Made by a program: the position numbers and the translations under genes. A stretch of 64,000 nucleotides of DNA from Tetradesmus obliquus (lineage: Eukaryota > Chlorophyta > Chlorophyceae > Sphaeropleales > Scenedesmaceae), in assembly GCA_030272155.1 (NCBI GenBank), contig CP126206.1, positions 1,116,001 to 1,180,000 of the forward strand. The letters are read 5' to 3'. Position 1 is the first letter of the stretch, and each line of letters opens with the position of its first letter. Shown piece by piece: positions 35,901 through 48,670 of the stretch. Below the pieces are notes generated by a model, which was not told the DNA's origin, searched no databases, and saw only the letters and a program-made list of their open reading frames with translations.

Positions 35901-38900
35901 ATGATGTTTTGGTTCAACCACATGCTAGATCAAGAGGCATACTGTGTCATACGTACTGGCTGCTGTGCTCTGTCTTGCAGTCCTGGTTCCTGGGTACTAC
36001 TGGATTGGCCCAGTAACGAGGCCATCAGGATCTGGTCCTGGCACTGAACCTTACACAAAGACATGTGAACAGAAATCATATTGGTGAGTTTCATTGTCTC
36101 CCATGCAAGCCCCAACCATGCAGCATGTTGCACCTTACCTGCGACAACGTATGTGCATGTTCCTGAAAGAAGCATGCAGCGCAAGGTTAAATGTGCCTGT
36201 ACATGCCCACATGCACCCTGGCAGAAACAGTTGAACCCTCATGGGCCCCAGTGGGGCAGCCTGCTCCCAGGCACCTGGCAACGGAGTATGTTGCAGCTTA
36301 CTTCAGGGTTGGTCGTCGAAACTCGATAGGTTTGCCTGATTCTGGTGCATGACATATTTTTAATCTGTAATTGCATGTTCTGTGCCATCTGTTTTGACAC
36401 ACGCACGCCACCCGCACCCTGCCATAACCTACTATGGAAGACAACAACATTTGCTCCCAAGCATGAGAATGGGCGCAATAGCCAGCACTGAATGACTGAT
36501 TGATTACATGTGTGTCTAGATATTGTTTTGCATCATGGATCATGGTAGATGGGCTGAGCGATGCAGTTGCTGCTGCTCAGCCGCGCAGCACTTCTCCAGC
36601 ACGTACAACAGATTATGTTCAGCCTAGACACAGGTGCTAACGCATGCGTGCTCCTGTGCTGTGTCAATGACAGCATGGACATCACTTGCTGTGTGCTGCT
36701 GTTGCTGGTCACAGTTATGGCGGCTATCCAACAGACGCCTCAGACACCAGCCCTGCTGATGGAAAAATCGACTGCACCTCCGGTCTTTGGACCAAAGGCA
36801 TTGGTGCAACGTCTTCTGCAGACTGCTGTGAGTACACAGCTACCACACCAGTCGGCGGCGACTATGTGATGGCAGTATTTCTCTACAACCCAACCAACAG
36901 TGCAGATGTGGCAGCACCTTGTATGTGCATCATGCATGCTCCACTGTAGGAATAGGCTGGGCCGTGCCCATCAGGGACTCTGCTGCCCTGCACAATGCCT
37001 ACGTGCCCTCCACTGTGTCAGCTCTTGATGTACCCACGCGCCCACATCCATGTTATGCGTGTATGCGCACCTGCCATCCACAGTCTGCCGATGCGCCCTG
37101 GCCCACCGTATGTGCCTGTAGCCCTGAACATGTGCTCATGTGCAACATGGCAGCCCGCTCAATCCCATACCCCTAACTTCACTCCCACCATGTAGCCCCT
37201 ACTGCCCCAGTTTATCCACCACATGTCCCCTTGCCCCCCCACTGCTTCCCTTTCAGCTCTCAAACCTCCTTAAGCACCACACCTGTCTACTGAGCACAAC
37301 TTGTAAGTTACGTAGTGCGCATCCCGTGTGCGTTGGTTGGTGCTCCCGTTTGCTTATGTCTGCAGTGATTCCACCAGGACACAAGCTGGCGTCAGGCACG
37401 GTTAGCGAGTGCAGCAACGACCCCGCGGGAGAGTTTGCTCCGGACTGGAGGAAGCCGGGCACCGGCGCAGACGGTTGCACTGCTTGCGGCTCTGGCATCA
37501 AGTCTGACAAAGTGGAGCCCCTCGCCGTCTTTACGCTGGCAACATCTGGTGCAGACAGCGGCTTTGTTGCAGTCAGCCCTGCAACAATCATGAACGTGGC
37601 AGGGACCTCTGCATCCTGCTGTGAGTTGCGGCTACGCGGTCTTGGTGATTGGCTGTGTGCATGAACAGCCAAACTGCAGAATGTTTAAGAATAAAAGTGC
37701 CGCTGTATGGTTGGCCATACTCATGAGCATGGATGAGCAAGCAGGTTGCACATTCAGTAGTCACATGAAAAGCAAAGGCCTAGGCAGGTTTTCCAGACTG
37801 ACATAACTTCACCCACATGTGCATCAAGCCAATGCTGTAGCGGTCCAGTTTTCAAGGACCAGCAGTGACACTGGCACAACCACAAGACCTGATTGCAATG
37901 CTGCTGCTGGTCACTGTGACAAAGCCCAGCACAAGCACTCTCGGTATCTGCCACGCGTCCAGTGACAGCTATATCTTAGGCATACGCCACAGCTGACAGC
38001 CTTGCGACATACTGCCTTTCTATGTGGAATACTTGCCACGTGGCTCCACTTGCACAGATGGTGGCTTATTATAGAGCATGACAGCCGCAGGACTAACCAC
38101 GCTGAGTGGATCTGTATGTGTGCAGATATCGAGCAAGGCCAAGGCACCATGCTTGTATCCAGCTCCACGATGGCAAACCCTGTGTACAGGGCAGTCACCT
38201 GCACCGGCAACAACTACGGTGTTGCTGACAAGCAGTACGAGCTGCGCCTGTCGCCCTGCAAGGACTGCCCCACCAACATGCAGACGAACGCAACTGGTAA
38301 ATGCTACCCTGCACAACCAACTTCCTACAAAGCGAGCAGTGGCGGCTTCTACGACCCCCGGGCCTGCTGTACCCTGCAAGGCTGGGGCTATGACGGTGTC
38401 AGGGCTGCTATCTGTGCACAAGGTGAGGTGCCTTGGTGCTGCTGGTTCCAATGGTTGGCTGGCATTTTGCCCTGTAGGTGTTATTTGGTGGCTGAACATC
38501 ACATGGCCTTGCTGCTGCTCAGTGGTTCCACAAGCCTATTGCTGGCAGTTGTTCTGCGGATGTAGTCTGGTTGAAGTTGCGGATGTGCGTGCACTTTTCT
38601 GACGCGAATACTGGCAGAAACATGGATTGCCGCTTCCCCCTGTCTGCAAATGCTGCACTGCCGACAAGCACTGCCATGTTTCATATTCAGTTGGCTGGCA
38701 TGCTCTTGCTGTCCACAATAATGCGTGCAGGCACCTACAACCCAGCCAACGATGAGCCAGCTGACAAGTGCAGGGACTGCCCTCCGGGAACCACCACGGA
38801 GGCCACTCCACCCACCGTGCCCAGTGATGCAAGCAGTGTCGACGCCCTTGCAGATTGCCAGTACACTCAGCCTGGTTATGGCCAGACTCCTGGAAACCCG

Positions 38901-41900
38901 TACACAGTTGGTGACCCTGCAGGCCTCCAGCAATGCCCCATTGGTGAGTTGCAGCTCTAACTTGACACGTAGCTGTTGAGAATCAGTTTTTAGGGGTCAA
39001 AATTATCAGCACATAAAGCAAGTACTGGCTGCCATACAGCATCTTTGTGGTATTAATTGAAGTCTGTATCAAATCAATGGTCATAACACTAATCCAAGGG
39101 CATGCAGGCTGGGTGTGCTGTGTGCCTCTGCAAGATGAGCAAATGTTTGCAGCCAACATGCACCAACCTGTGTATTGAACCCTGGGTGGTCCTCCGGACA
39201 TGGCGTATACCCTCAACAGCTGCAACCTGCTGAGGTTGTAGCTTATTCCTGCCAAGCACCGCTCCCTCAGCCTTTTAGTAACAGCAGTTGCCAGATCTGT
39301 CACAGATCTGTCACAGAAAATCCGTATTAAAAAGCAGTCTAGACTGCTTTCAGCAGTTTGTTGAGGGTTGCATGTGTGCACACTACAGAGATACATCCTG
39401 CCACTCTACTCCCCTGTAGGGAGGTACAGCACGGGTGGTGCCGTCATCACCTCTTCAAACGGCAACTGCGTACCATGCCCGCTTAATAAGACGACACGGA
39501 TTGAAGGGGCAACAACAGATGCTGAATGTGATGGTGAGGGTCTTCTGATAAATGCTATGTTCACAAGAGCTTCAAACACCCCTTGGCACCAAGGTTGACG
39601 GTATGCTAGTATACTTAGGCATACATTTGATAGAGGTACCTGCTGAACCAACAAGCATGTCAATTGGCAGTAAGTGGGCTCAGTCTGTACGGTACAGTTA
39701 TTTCGACAGTGTTGGTCACCTTCCATTTGAGTAGCGCCGACCCCAACAATAGATAGTACACAGTTGGGTATATGGTGTACATCCACCTGATGATATGAAA
39801 TCTTGGTGTCCTGCGACCCTTTCTTTCTGTGCCATCACACGGCATGGTGCTGCAGTCGTGTTGGTCCTAACAACTGTGGCAGACCAGTAGGCTGAGCAGC
39901 AAGATTTGCCTAAACCTGTTGTTGCCGCATCAAAGCCTGTGTGCAACAGTCTGTCAAACAATGTTAGTATGTGATTGTTATTTACTGGGTGCAACAGACT
40001 TTTCTGTGTGAAACAAATTATGTGCTCTGCCCTGATGTTCGTGCGCAGTGTGCCCTGCCGGTCAAGGTATCGCCAGCAATGGCTTTAGGTTGACTCCCTG
40101 CACTACTTGCGCAGTCAACACATTTGGTGATATAAGCCGTGCAGGGGGTGATTTTGCGTGTAAGGATTGCCCTGGCAACCTTGCCAGCGCCTTCAACTTT
40201 CTGGTCGACTACAACCCAAAAACGCTGTTTGTCAAGCCTGTGTCGGAGGCTGGCGCCACATCTGCCCAGCAGTGCCTGTTGGAGTTTGCTGCGATTCAGG
40301 CAGATAACTGGTGAGGAGGACAACTTCCACATGCGTCGAGATATTGAGAATCCCACCATGACCTTGGCAAGTCAACAGCGTGCATGCTGCAGTCGACATC
40401 ATAGCTGCGACAGCCTGGTCTATACTGCTGCCAGTTCTGTAAGCCTGACTCAGGTGCATGCCATGTGAGCACCAGGTATCTGCAAGGTACTAGGACACTC
40501 GGCCCTAGTAGCAACATCTAAGAACGCTCAAGCTGTGTCAGGTGCAAACTGAGTGAGAATACGAATCAGACTTGTGGTTGCACAGCCACGGTGGCGTGTC
40601 ACATGCTGGTTTGCAAGGAGTCAAGGCTGGCCCTGGAAGCACATCGGCATGCAAGTTTTATTCAGCCACTTACGTGAATTGTTGCTTTCTGCTCAGGTAC
40701 CTACCAACCACAGATTCTTTATCACTGCCTCAAGTCTCAAGCACCGGTGATGCAGACTGTATGGCTGCATGCGGGGCAAATCCTCTGTGTGAGTTTTTCA
40801 CGTACGACTACGGGACTCCCACTGGTGTGACACCAGTAGTGGAACCAGCGTGCTACCACAGGATTGCTGACCAAGCAACAGAAGTAACTGGCCTGTGAGT
40901 GCCTGCTCCTTTCTTCTGCTCAGCAACGATTGTGTGGGGTCTTCCGCGGCTGATGTTCGGAACAGTATCAATTGCTGTTTTACTGGATCGGCTACTGCCC
41001 CGCCTCCTTTTCAAACAGCCGTTTATGGCCAAGCTAGAACCTATTTGAGCAGTCTCAGCCAAATGTGCACTGCTCAAGTGTTGTTATGCAAGCAGTAACT
41101 AACATCAGCCTGCCACAATAGATCAGAATTCTACTTGATGTTGGGACTGCTGAGCTAATTAGCTTGATTTAGAAATCAACTTGGCTGGTCCAGATGAGCC
41201 GTTTAGCCCCAGTTGTGAGTGGGCTGTTGCTGACCTAGGTATAAGCTGTTTTTGACAGTATGCAACTCAACACAGTGCTGGTGATTATTACATTGGATGC
41301 TGGTCAGCACAGTATAAGTTGTTGGCGCTGGATAAGACCTAGAGTGACTCGTTTGTCTCAGAACTTGACAAGTAGAGCTAGCTGAGGCTCTAATGAGTTT
41401 GTCAAATGATGGCCCTCCTTTCACCAAATGTTATCGGACCCACTGAACCTTGTTTGGCGCCTTTTTGGGTGGGCCCGTGGCCCTACTCTGTTGAACCGCC
41501 AATGGTAAAGAGTACGACAAGCTTGCTGCATTGCTATTGCTTGCCTGTGCAGGACAAAAGTAGCCTACAAGGTGCTGCCTGGCAATGGGCTTGGAGATGA
41601 AGGCAGGAAGCGCTTGCTGCTGGCTGGAGCTGCTAAACCCAAGGAATCCGGCTCAGGGGTGTTCTCCTGGTTCAATGATGACAGGGCGCACCAGATTGGA
41701 CAGACCATTGACTTCGTGATAGATACCCCGACAATTTCCAACTGTCTGGATTGGTGCACCGACGAACCAACTTGTGCAGCAGTGGTGTTCACCATGGTGT
41801 CCCCCGACTATACCTCACTGGACACATCAACAGCAAAGAAGCCGTGTGACTTCAAGCGCGGGGTGGTGAATGTGCCAACCTCCACAGACTACACCAAGCG

Positions 41901-41961
41901 CACCATGGTGCATTACAGGACCGACGCTGCGGTCGCGGCAGTGAGGCCCCCCGTGCTTTGA
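32999..41961 (+). CDS. Secreted cysteine-rich protein, GCC/ephrin-receptor-like and PAN-like
   Basis: Fifteen exons keep phase throughout: 32999-33080, 33288-33479, 33777-34028, 34429-34557, 34957-35040, 35570-35743, 35981-36083, 36715-36827, 37366-37620, 38126-38422, 38731-38943, 39420-39533, 40049-40310, 40697-40894, 41553-41961. They encode 958 residues and end in TGA. Residues 1-19 form a signal peptide (MRSFIVVCVLLWFARVSAS). Modules of the type C-x2-CP-x-GTTT (exons 6, 11, 12, 13) resemble the ephrin-receptor-like/GCC2-GCC3 fold. Exon 10 carries the GGFYDPRACC motif. Exons 14-15 hold two C-x3-C-x4-C units like PAN/apple domains, which bind protein or sugar. There is no membrane anchor at the C-terminus. 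A role in extracellular matrix or cell wall is inferred. Introns are mostly phase 1. Its promoter region is interrupted by the CACTA element. Confidence 0.85.
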
Positions 41962-43159
41962 TGGGGATGAAAGGCCGTAGGCAGGCAGCTGCATGCCTGC
42001 CTGCCTAGTGCTGCAGCCAGCTTGAGAGGTGGCGTCTAGCTTCTGGTAGCCTCCAGGCTGCAGAGGCGAGATATCCTAGATCCTGGATACTTCTGAGCAT
42101 TTTAAACTCACCCCCATTGATGCACAGTGGTGCAGCTGGTGGGGGGTGAGGGAGCTTCCTGGCATGCTGCTTACTGAGCAGCTCTGTATGTTGTACGAGT
42201 GGCTGTTCATGTGCAATCTGGCTGCAGCACATGCACTTTGTTGGAACCGAGGAACAGCTGCTTGAGGTGACTTTTGTATAGATACCAGTATGCTGTTTTT
42301 GACTACTTCTACACCGACACAAAGTACCACAGTGCTGCGCTTGAGTTTTGTTTTACGCAGCGCAAGCTGGCCCAGTGGTGCGCAGTCTGATGCACAGTAT
42401 GTGCTTGCCTCCACGTATGTACTTACTCACACTAATGGGAACTCTGCAAGCACAGCTGTTGCTAGAGGAATATGGGCCGGAGTACAAACGTGTTGCTATC
42501 TGCTGTGTGGTTGGTTGAGAAAGGGAAGGAGAATGCAAGAATGCACATCCAATGGTGAGTGTGTGGCGTCCTCCCAGCAGTTCCAAAACACATCTGGGTG
42601 TCACACAGTGCTGCTTGCAACTCTTGTCACAAAAGCTGTGGGCAATATCTACTGGCGCAATCATGCACATGCGTCATCTGCTGGAATTGCTTCAATGGGG
42701 CACCATTTGTGCAACACCTGCACGCATCATTGGATTTTGGGCAGGTACTGTGAGTAGGTTGGATCTCAACCCTGCATGTATGACCCTTGAGTATGTGCAA
42801 ACTCACATACTCACGTTGACGGAGGTGTGCTTGTTGTGTTGTTTGCTTGCCGTTTTGGCCTTGTAGAAGCCTTGTCACAGCAGCATCACTCTATGGATGA
42901 CATTGCCTCAGCCTGTGTGTTACTCAAATCAATGCACTCTGTATCCTACACAGCAATCAGACTGAACTGCCTGTCATCCCGCCTCCTGCATGCTGCTGCC
43001 GGCTCACTCTAAGTTGAAACACGCATACGTATGGGCTGTTCTCCTTCACGTCATCGCATCGCTGAGCCTCCTTGGCTAGACAGCACCGTCAGATGCGAAA
43101 GTACACTTTTTGTGCATTTTGTTGGAGGTTTGGTGAACAGATGATTATCTATCTGTGTC

Positions 43160-43690
43160 ACCGGGCATCGCACTGCCCTGGTTGACACATTGGGTATCAC
43201 GCTGTGATTGTCACACCGGTCCCACACTCTCCTGGCCGACTTCTCTTGCGGTATTGCTGGGCATCATACTGCCCCTGTTGCAGCATTTGGTTTCACACTG
43301 ACCTAGTTGGCACACCTAGGTGATGAAATGCCTTGCATCACACTCTCCTGGCGGACTTTTCTTGCTGTGTTGCTGGGCATCACACTGCCCTAGTTGACGC
43401 ATTGGGTATCACGCTGTCCTGGTTGGCACATTTAGTTTCGCACTGTCCTGATTGTCACACCTTTCACAACACTCGCCTAGCCGACTTCTCTTGCTGTGTT
43501 AACACAGCAACGTTGCTGGGCATCACACTGCCCTGGTTGACGCATTGGGTATCACGCTGTCCTGGTTGTCACACCTGTCACCACACTCTCCTGGACGACT
43601 TTTCTTGCTGTGTTGCTGGGCATCACACCGCCCTGGTTTTGTCATTTAGTAGCGCACTGCCCTGGCTGCCACACCTACCACCACACTCCT
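43160..43690. repeat. Degenerate minisatellite
   Basis: The phrases GGGCATCACACTGCCCTGGTTGACGC, TTGGGTATCACGCTGTCCTGG and CCACACTCTCCTGG...CTTTTCTTGCTGTGTTGCT recur in order, in blocks of roughly 110-150 bp with indels. It is an old, diverging tandem repeat without a coding frame of interest. Confidence 0.75.
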
Positions 43691-44204
43691 GGCCCTTGGA
43701 TCTGCATGGAGACTTGGATTAGTGTGCATTTTGTTTAAGGCCTGATTAGATGTCACGGTTTCAACTTCATGGCATGTGTGGTGAAGGGTTGAGGTACACG
43801 TTTCTCTAAACACCAGGAAGCTACGAGCCTCTGCTGCCATTTGCTGCACTTTGCAATACCATTGTGCTGCCTAGGACCTTGTTGTCTGGGATTGTATGAC
43901 TGTTAGTGCACGCTGGCACTACAGACCTTTATCACCTGCACAGCTTGCCCCTGTGCTGTGCTGCCTGTATGACTGCTTCTCTTTGAATGGCATGCTGTGC
44001 CTAACATGGCATGCCCCCTGCACCTTTACCTTCACGGCAGCTGCACCATGTGTGCAACTTGAGGAACAGATGCCACAGTCCATCTCCCTCACCTAGTTCT
44101 CCTCCTGCGTGTAAACAGTTGGGATGAGTGGGGCTGGGCTGGTGAGGGCTGTTTGTGGGGTGGTATGGCTTTCGGAATGTTTGCATTAACCTGGAGGCTC
44201 ACCA

Positions 44205-44234
44205 GCCTGCCTGCCTGCCTGCCTGCCTGCCTGC
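44205..44234. repeat. (CCTG)7 microsatellite
   Basis: Seven perfect CCTG units plus a partial unit. This is simple slippage sequence in intergenic DNA. Confidence 0.9.
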
Positions 44235-45604
44235 ACGCATGCCTGCACATCTGCTGTAGCACTGTCTTTCAGTTGCGCTGTAGCAACACAAATCGCCTGT
44301 TTTGTGCCCCTGTTGTACAATGCTGATGGCTTTGAAAGAAGGTTGTGGGGCCAGAAGTTGGTTGTTTTGTGGTTGCTTTCTGGTGGTGGTGGCTATCGTT
44401 AACGCTTTGTCAGGCTGTTGGCCTGATGGTGCCACCAAACAGTGTTTGGCTGCAAGGACCTGCTTTGTGACGTGTGCCTAGTGAGCACTTCAGCCACCTC
44501 AACCAGTCTTTGGATCATGCCTTGGCGCTACGAGGATTTGTGCTGTGGTGTGCTGACCTGTGCATAGTTTACCTGTCTTCGGCACTTGGAACGCATGCAT
44601 GCTGCTGGCGTGGTGTTTGATTCCTTACGGCCAAATTAGAATCTACACATGCATGCTGCAGCAGCGCTGCTCAAGGAAGTTGCATCTTGCAATGTGCTGG
44701 TGGTGTTGTGGTTTTGTAGTGGTATGTGGCAATAGCGATGTTGGCTTGAGATCTGAGATGTGACATAAGCACTGCTTGGCACCCACATGGCAGCACAACT
44801 ATGCATGGCGGTGCCGTGGTTTGCTGCATCTAATAATCTGTCCTGCATACCCACGGTTTTGCCACTACCGTGCCATTGTTGGTTGTTTGACTGCTGCGCA
44901 CCGTGCGCATGGCATGACCTTGTTTTGAGTGACTGTTGTTCCGGATTCACGGGAAGCAGAAAGCACATTTGGCTGGAGACAGATGCACCACACATGTAAT
45001 GCTGTCAATGTTTCTGTTGTGCTGCTGTGTCTTCTCTGCTACAACAGATGCCAGTGCTGCTGCAGTTGTCGGCGGCGGGTGGCTGACGATCTTTGCGGCT
45101 AGCTGCTAGATGCCAGTGCTGCTGCAGCTTAAGGGCCTCTTTGAATTGCAGAGTCTCTACACTGTTCAGTACTCAGTTGTTTGAAGAGGCAAGTTAGGGT
45201 TGACTCGGCGCCAGCTATATGCCAAATCAGGCCTCAGACACATGCCTTGCATGTTCAACATAACACACGTAAGTTACGCTCACAGCATGTAAAACAGTGA
45301 TTTCAAAGGCTTACTGCCACGATGCTCTGCAATGCAAACCCCTGCCCTTCATACACACCAAACATGTAACCCATGGCAGTGGCAATGCCACTGCAACGGC
45401 ATTTCACAGCGACAAGCAAGCGCCAGAGTACTTCTCATACTATGAGCAATAGCGGCTATTGCTCCGCTAAGCAAACAGCCTGCACCTGCAAAATGTTGGC
45501 TCAGCAGTTAAAGTGCACTGCGTGCCGCACCGGCGACCTGCAGCAACCATGCACATGGTGCTTGTGGGCAGGTGACAGGAGACTGTATTCGTGCCATTGC
45601 CGTA

Positions 45605-48600
45605 CACTGCACCGACGGGTGACTTCGCAAACCCGTCGCAAAAACATTCGCGAAAACGTTCACAATATATACTTTATGAACGTTTTTGCGAAACCTTTTG
45701 TGAATGGTTTTGTGGCATCACTCGGATTTTTTGTGAACAGCGTGTGAACTTCGTGTGAACACTTTTTGTGAATGTTGCTGTGAACAGTGTTGCATTTATA
45801 TTATAAAGACCACAGACCATGCCGTATTATAGTGTATGATATAAGTATTATCACAACAAAGGTGCATGCACATTGCTTGCTGTCCCAGTAGCCCATAGTA
45901 GTGGTCCTTGGCTGTGCATGCACAGCCATAGGTGCGCACCTACTGCAGAACAGGTACAGCTGTACAACATGTGCAAGTGCTGCATGCAAAGTCATTGCCA
46001 CGCTTAAGCAGCAGAACCACTGCACACAGCATGCAGCATGCAGGCCACAACCACTGCATGCCATGCTCTGCCACCACTCTAGACTGTCCAAACCACTGGC
46101 GTAACACACAGCATCTGCCCTCCACAGGAGTGCATGGCAGACAACATGATGCTGCTGCTGCACTACTGGTGACATTGCGTATCTCTCCACACAGCTGGCG
46201 CGCACAGCACCACAAACTACTGGCTTGTAGTTTGCACAACTGCTTGGACAGCCCGCAGCGTAGCCTGCTAGTCCACGACCACAGCCTCTGCCTTGCACCT
46301 GCAGCAGTGCAGCAGCACAACACCAACTGCATTTGATACCCGCAAGCAGCTGACAGCATGTAGCACCTGTGCTGCCAGCATCAACCCCTGCGATCCACAG
46401 GCCCACTTGCATTGAAATCCCAGCCTTCTTAAAATCTACCACATGCGCAGTGCACTGCAACACATGCTAGACTGCCCATGTTTACATGCATGACAGTCGA
46501 TGCAGTGTTGCAGTGAACAAGGTTGCAGCTGCGGCTTGTTGATTTGGGCAACCCGCTTACAACAGCACTCTCCAGCCTGCAAGCTCACCAGGGGTACAAG
46601 CAACATCCTATTGGCGAGATAAGCTGTGCTTCTTTTGCGCCTTGACCAGCGTCCCAGGTGTCTTAGCAGTGCCAACACTGCAGAACAGCAACAGCATGGG
46701 ACGGAACACAACTGTTGGTTGATTGCTCACGGCGCCACCTCTATCTATCGGCTGGTGGCCAGCATGCCATGCAGGGTGTTCTGCTCTGCATCTGCTGTAA
46801 AGTTTGGTGCATGTCTGCCTGCGCGTCGCAGATCTGTCACTTGCAGCTGCAGCAGCAACAGCCGAAGCCACACAGTGTGAGCAACACCAACTGCATTTGA
46901 TACCCGCAAGCAGCTGACAGCATGTAGCACCTGTGCTGCCAGCATCAACCCCTGCGATCCACAGGCCCACTTGCATTGAAATCCCAGCCTTCTTAAAATC
47001 TACCACATGCGCAGTGCACTGCAACACATGCTAGACTGCCCATGTTTACATGCATGACAGTCGATGCAGTGTTGCAGTGAACAAGGTTGCAGCTGCGGCT
47101 TGTTGATTTGGGCAACCCGCTTACAACAGCACTCTCCAGCCTGCAAGCTCACCAGGGGTACAAGCAACATCCTGTTGGCGAGATAAGCTGTGCTTCTTTT
47201 GCGCCTTGACCAGCGTCCCAGGTGTCTTAGCAGTGCCAACACTGCAGAACAGCAACAGCATGGGACGGAACACAACTGTTGGTTGATTGCTCACGGCGCC
47301 ACCTCTATCTATCGGCTGGTGGCCAGCATGCCATGCAGGGTGTTCTGCTCTGCATCTGCTGTAAAGTTTGGTGCATGTCTGCCTGCGCGTCGCAGATCTG
47401 TCACTTGCAGCTGCAGCAGCAACAGCCGAAGCCACACAGTGTGAGCAACTGCTACCAGTGCCAACTGTATGATGCCCTTTCAGAGCGTACCTGTCAAACC
47501 AGGTTGCAGGACGAGCAGCTGGCTACTGCCTGCACAAAGCAACAACAGCGCATGTGATGCACAGAAGCACCCCTCTGAAACCAGCAGCCAGTCTTTGAGG
47601 CAGCACGCCATGGCTGATGGAAATGTTACTTTCAATCTTGGTCCAGTATCACAGCCATCTCAATGCTGCACTGCTGCATCTGCTGAGTGCCTGCCTCATT
47701 GGCAGCAGCAGACGGCATGTTGCAGCCCTACAGATGATGCTGCCCTTCCAGCTGCAGCCTAGCTGACCGTATGTGGCTCACCCTGACAGGAAAGAAAGCT
47801 CTGAGCTTTTGAACGATGGTCGTTGAAAAGGTCCCAGCGCGTAGATCAACGAACACTGTCCTGCGGGATGCACGGTGCTGCTGCAGCTGCTGCTCCTGCT
47901 GCTCGCCACCCCGCAGACGTCCACAGCGATATGAGAGGAGGACGCCACAGCATCAGAAGAATGCCGTGACAACATCAAAAGTGGAGCTGCCATCACAGTT
48001 GCTCGCCTGCATTTCTGCAACCACACGCACCACACGCAACTGCGGTGTGCAGCTCATCTGCAACGGCTGCGATCAATCAATTTTGTTGACATACCAGCAG
48101 AAACAGTCATTTTTCTCGAACGTTCAGCATTCATCAATGTATGGTTTGACACCTTCTTTGTTTGTATTATGACACATGACAGCCGTGGTACTCAGAGCGG
48201 CGATCACTTCAACAACTCAAGGTAACACCAGGGCATTGCAACAGTACTCCTTTGGCAGAAGGCCTTCTGCCTCGGCAGGGCTGCCTGCTGCTGCCTCACC
48301 GCAGCTGCCCAGTACACGCACTGCAGACTTCGGTGTGCATTTTAAATAGATATCTGTAGTTGTCGTTATAGTATTCAATTCATACGCAAATCGCACACAC
48401 TGTCGAAGATGCGTTCACAGATGTTTCACCACGGAGGGGTGAGGGGCAGAAGGAACAGGTTCGTGGGGACGGCCGCGAACTCCTGAAAGGCAGCGATCAA
48501 ACAGCTTTTTTGGTTTAGGTTAAACACTATAATCAACCGCAAAACGGTATTGGGAGCGAAACAAAGACGATAACAGCAGTTCACGCAGATGTTCACCAAA

Positions 48601-48667
48601 ATTGTGAACATCACAACCCTTGATGAACTATTTGCGAAGGCTTTGTGAAGTCCCTGTCGCCACAGTG
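45605..48667. mobile_element. Second CACTA-type element with CACTG ends
   Basis: The left end reads CACTGCACCGACGGGTGACT and the right end, inverted, CACTGTGGCGACAGGGACTT. Beyond the first bases both continue with GACTTCRCAAA-CC-TCGCAAA, so imperfect inverted repeats run for ~45 bp. The trinucleotide GTA directly flanks both ends (45602-45604 and 48668-48670), as a 3-bp target duplication should. The subterminal ~170 bp on the left, and to a lesser degree on the right, are rich in GTGAAC/GTTCAC and TTCGCAAA words in both orientations. The 3063-bp interior has no recognisable transposase and contains a 564-bp tandem duplication. It is probably an older, non-autonomous element than the one at 30190. 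Confidence 0.65.
46318..47445. repeat. 564-bp tandem duplication inside the second CACTA-type element
   Basis: 46318-46881 and 46882-47445 are nearly identical. I saw one difference (ATCCTATTGG against ATCCTGTTGG). It is a recent local duplication; paired open frames in it are copies of each other and have no recognised product. Confidence 0.93.
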
Positions 48668-48670
48668 GTA

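Larger units (their letters stand above)
41962..45604. other. 3' flank and intergenic DNA
   Basis: I find no supported gene. It begins with the 3' UTR of the secreted-protein gene, whose length I cannot fix. TGTAA words, the usual chlorophyte poly(A) signal, occur at about 44112 and 44996. It also holds the degenerate repeats at 43160-43690 and a CCTG microsatellite. Confidence 0.4.

Noticed and set aside
43160..43690. Repeats at 43.2-43.7 kb as a CRISPR-like array
   Set aside because: Units are unequal and diverged, with no constant repeat-spacer pattern, and the DNA is eukaryotic.
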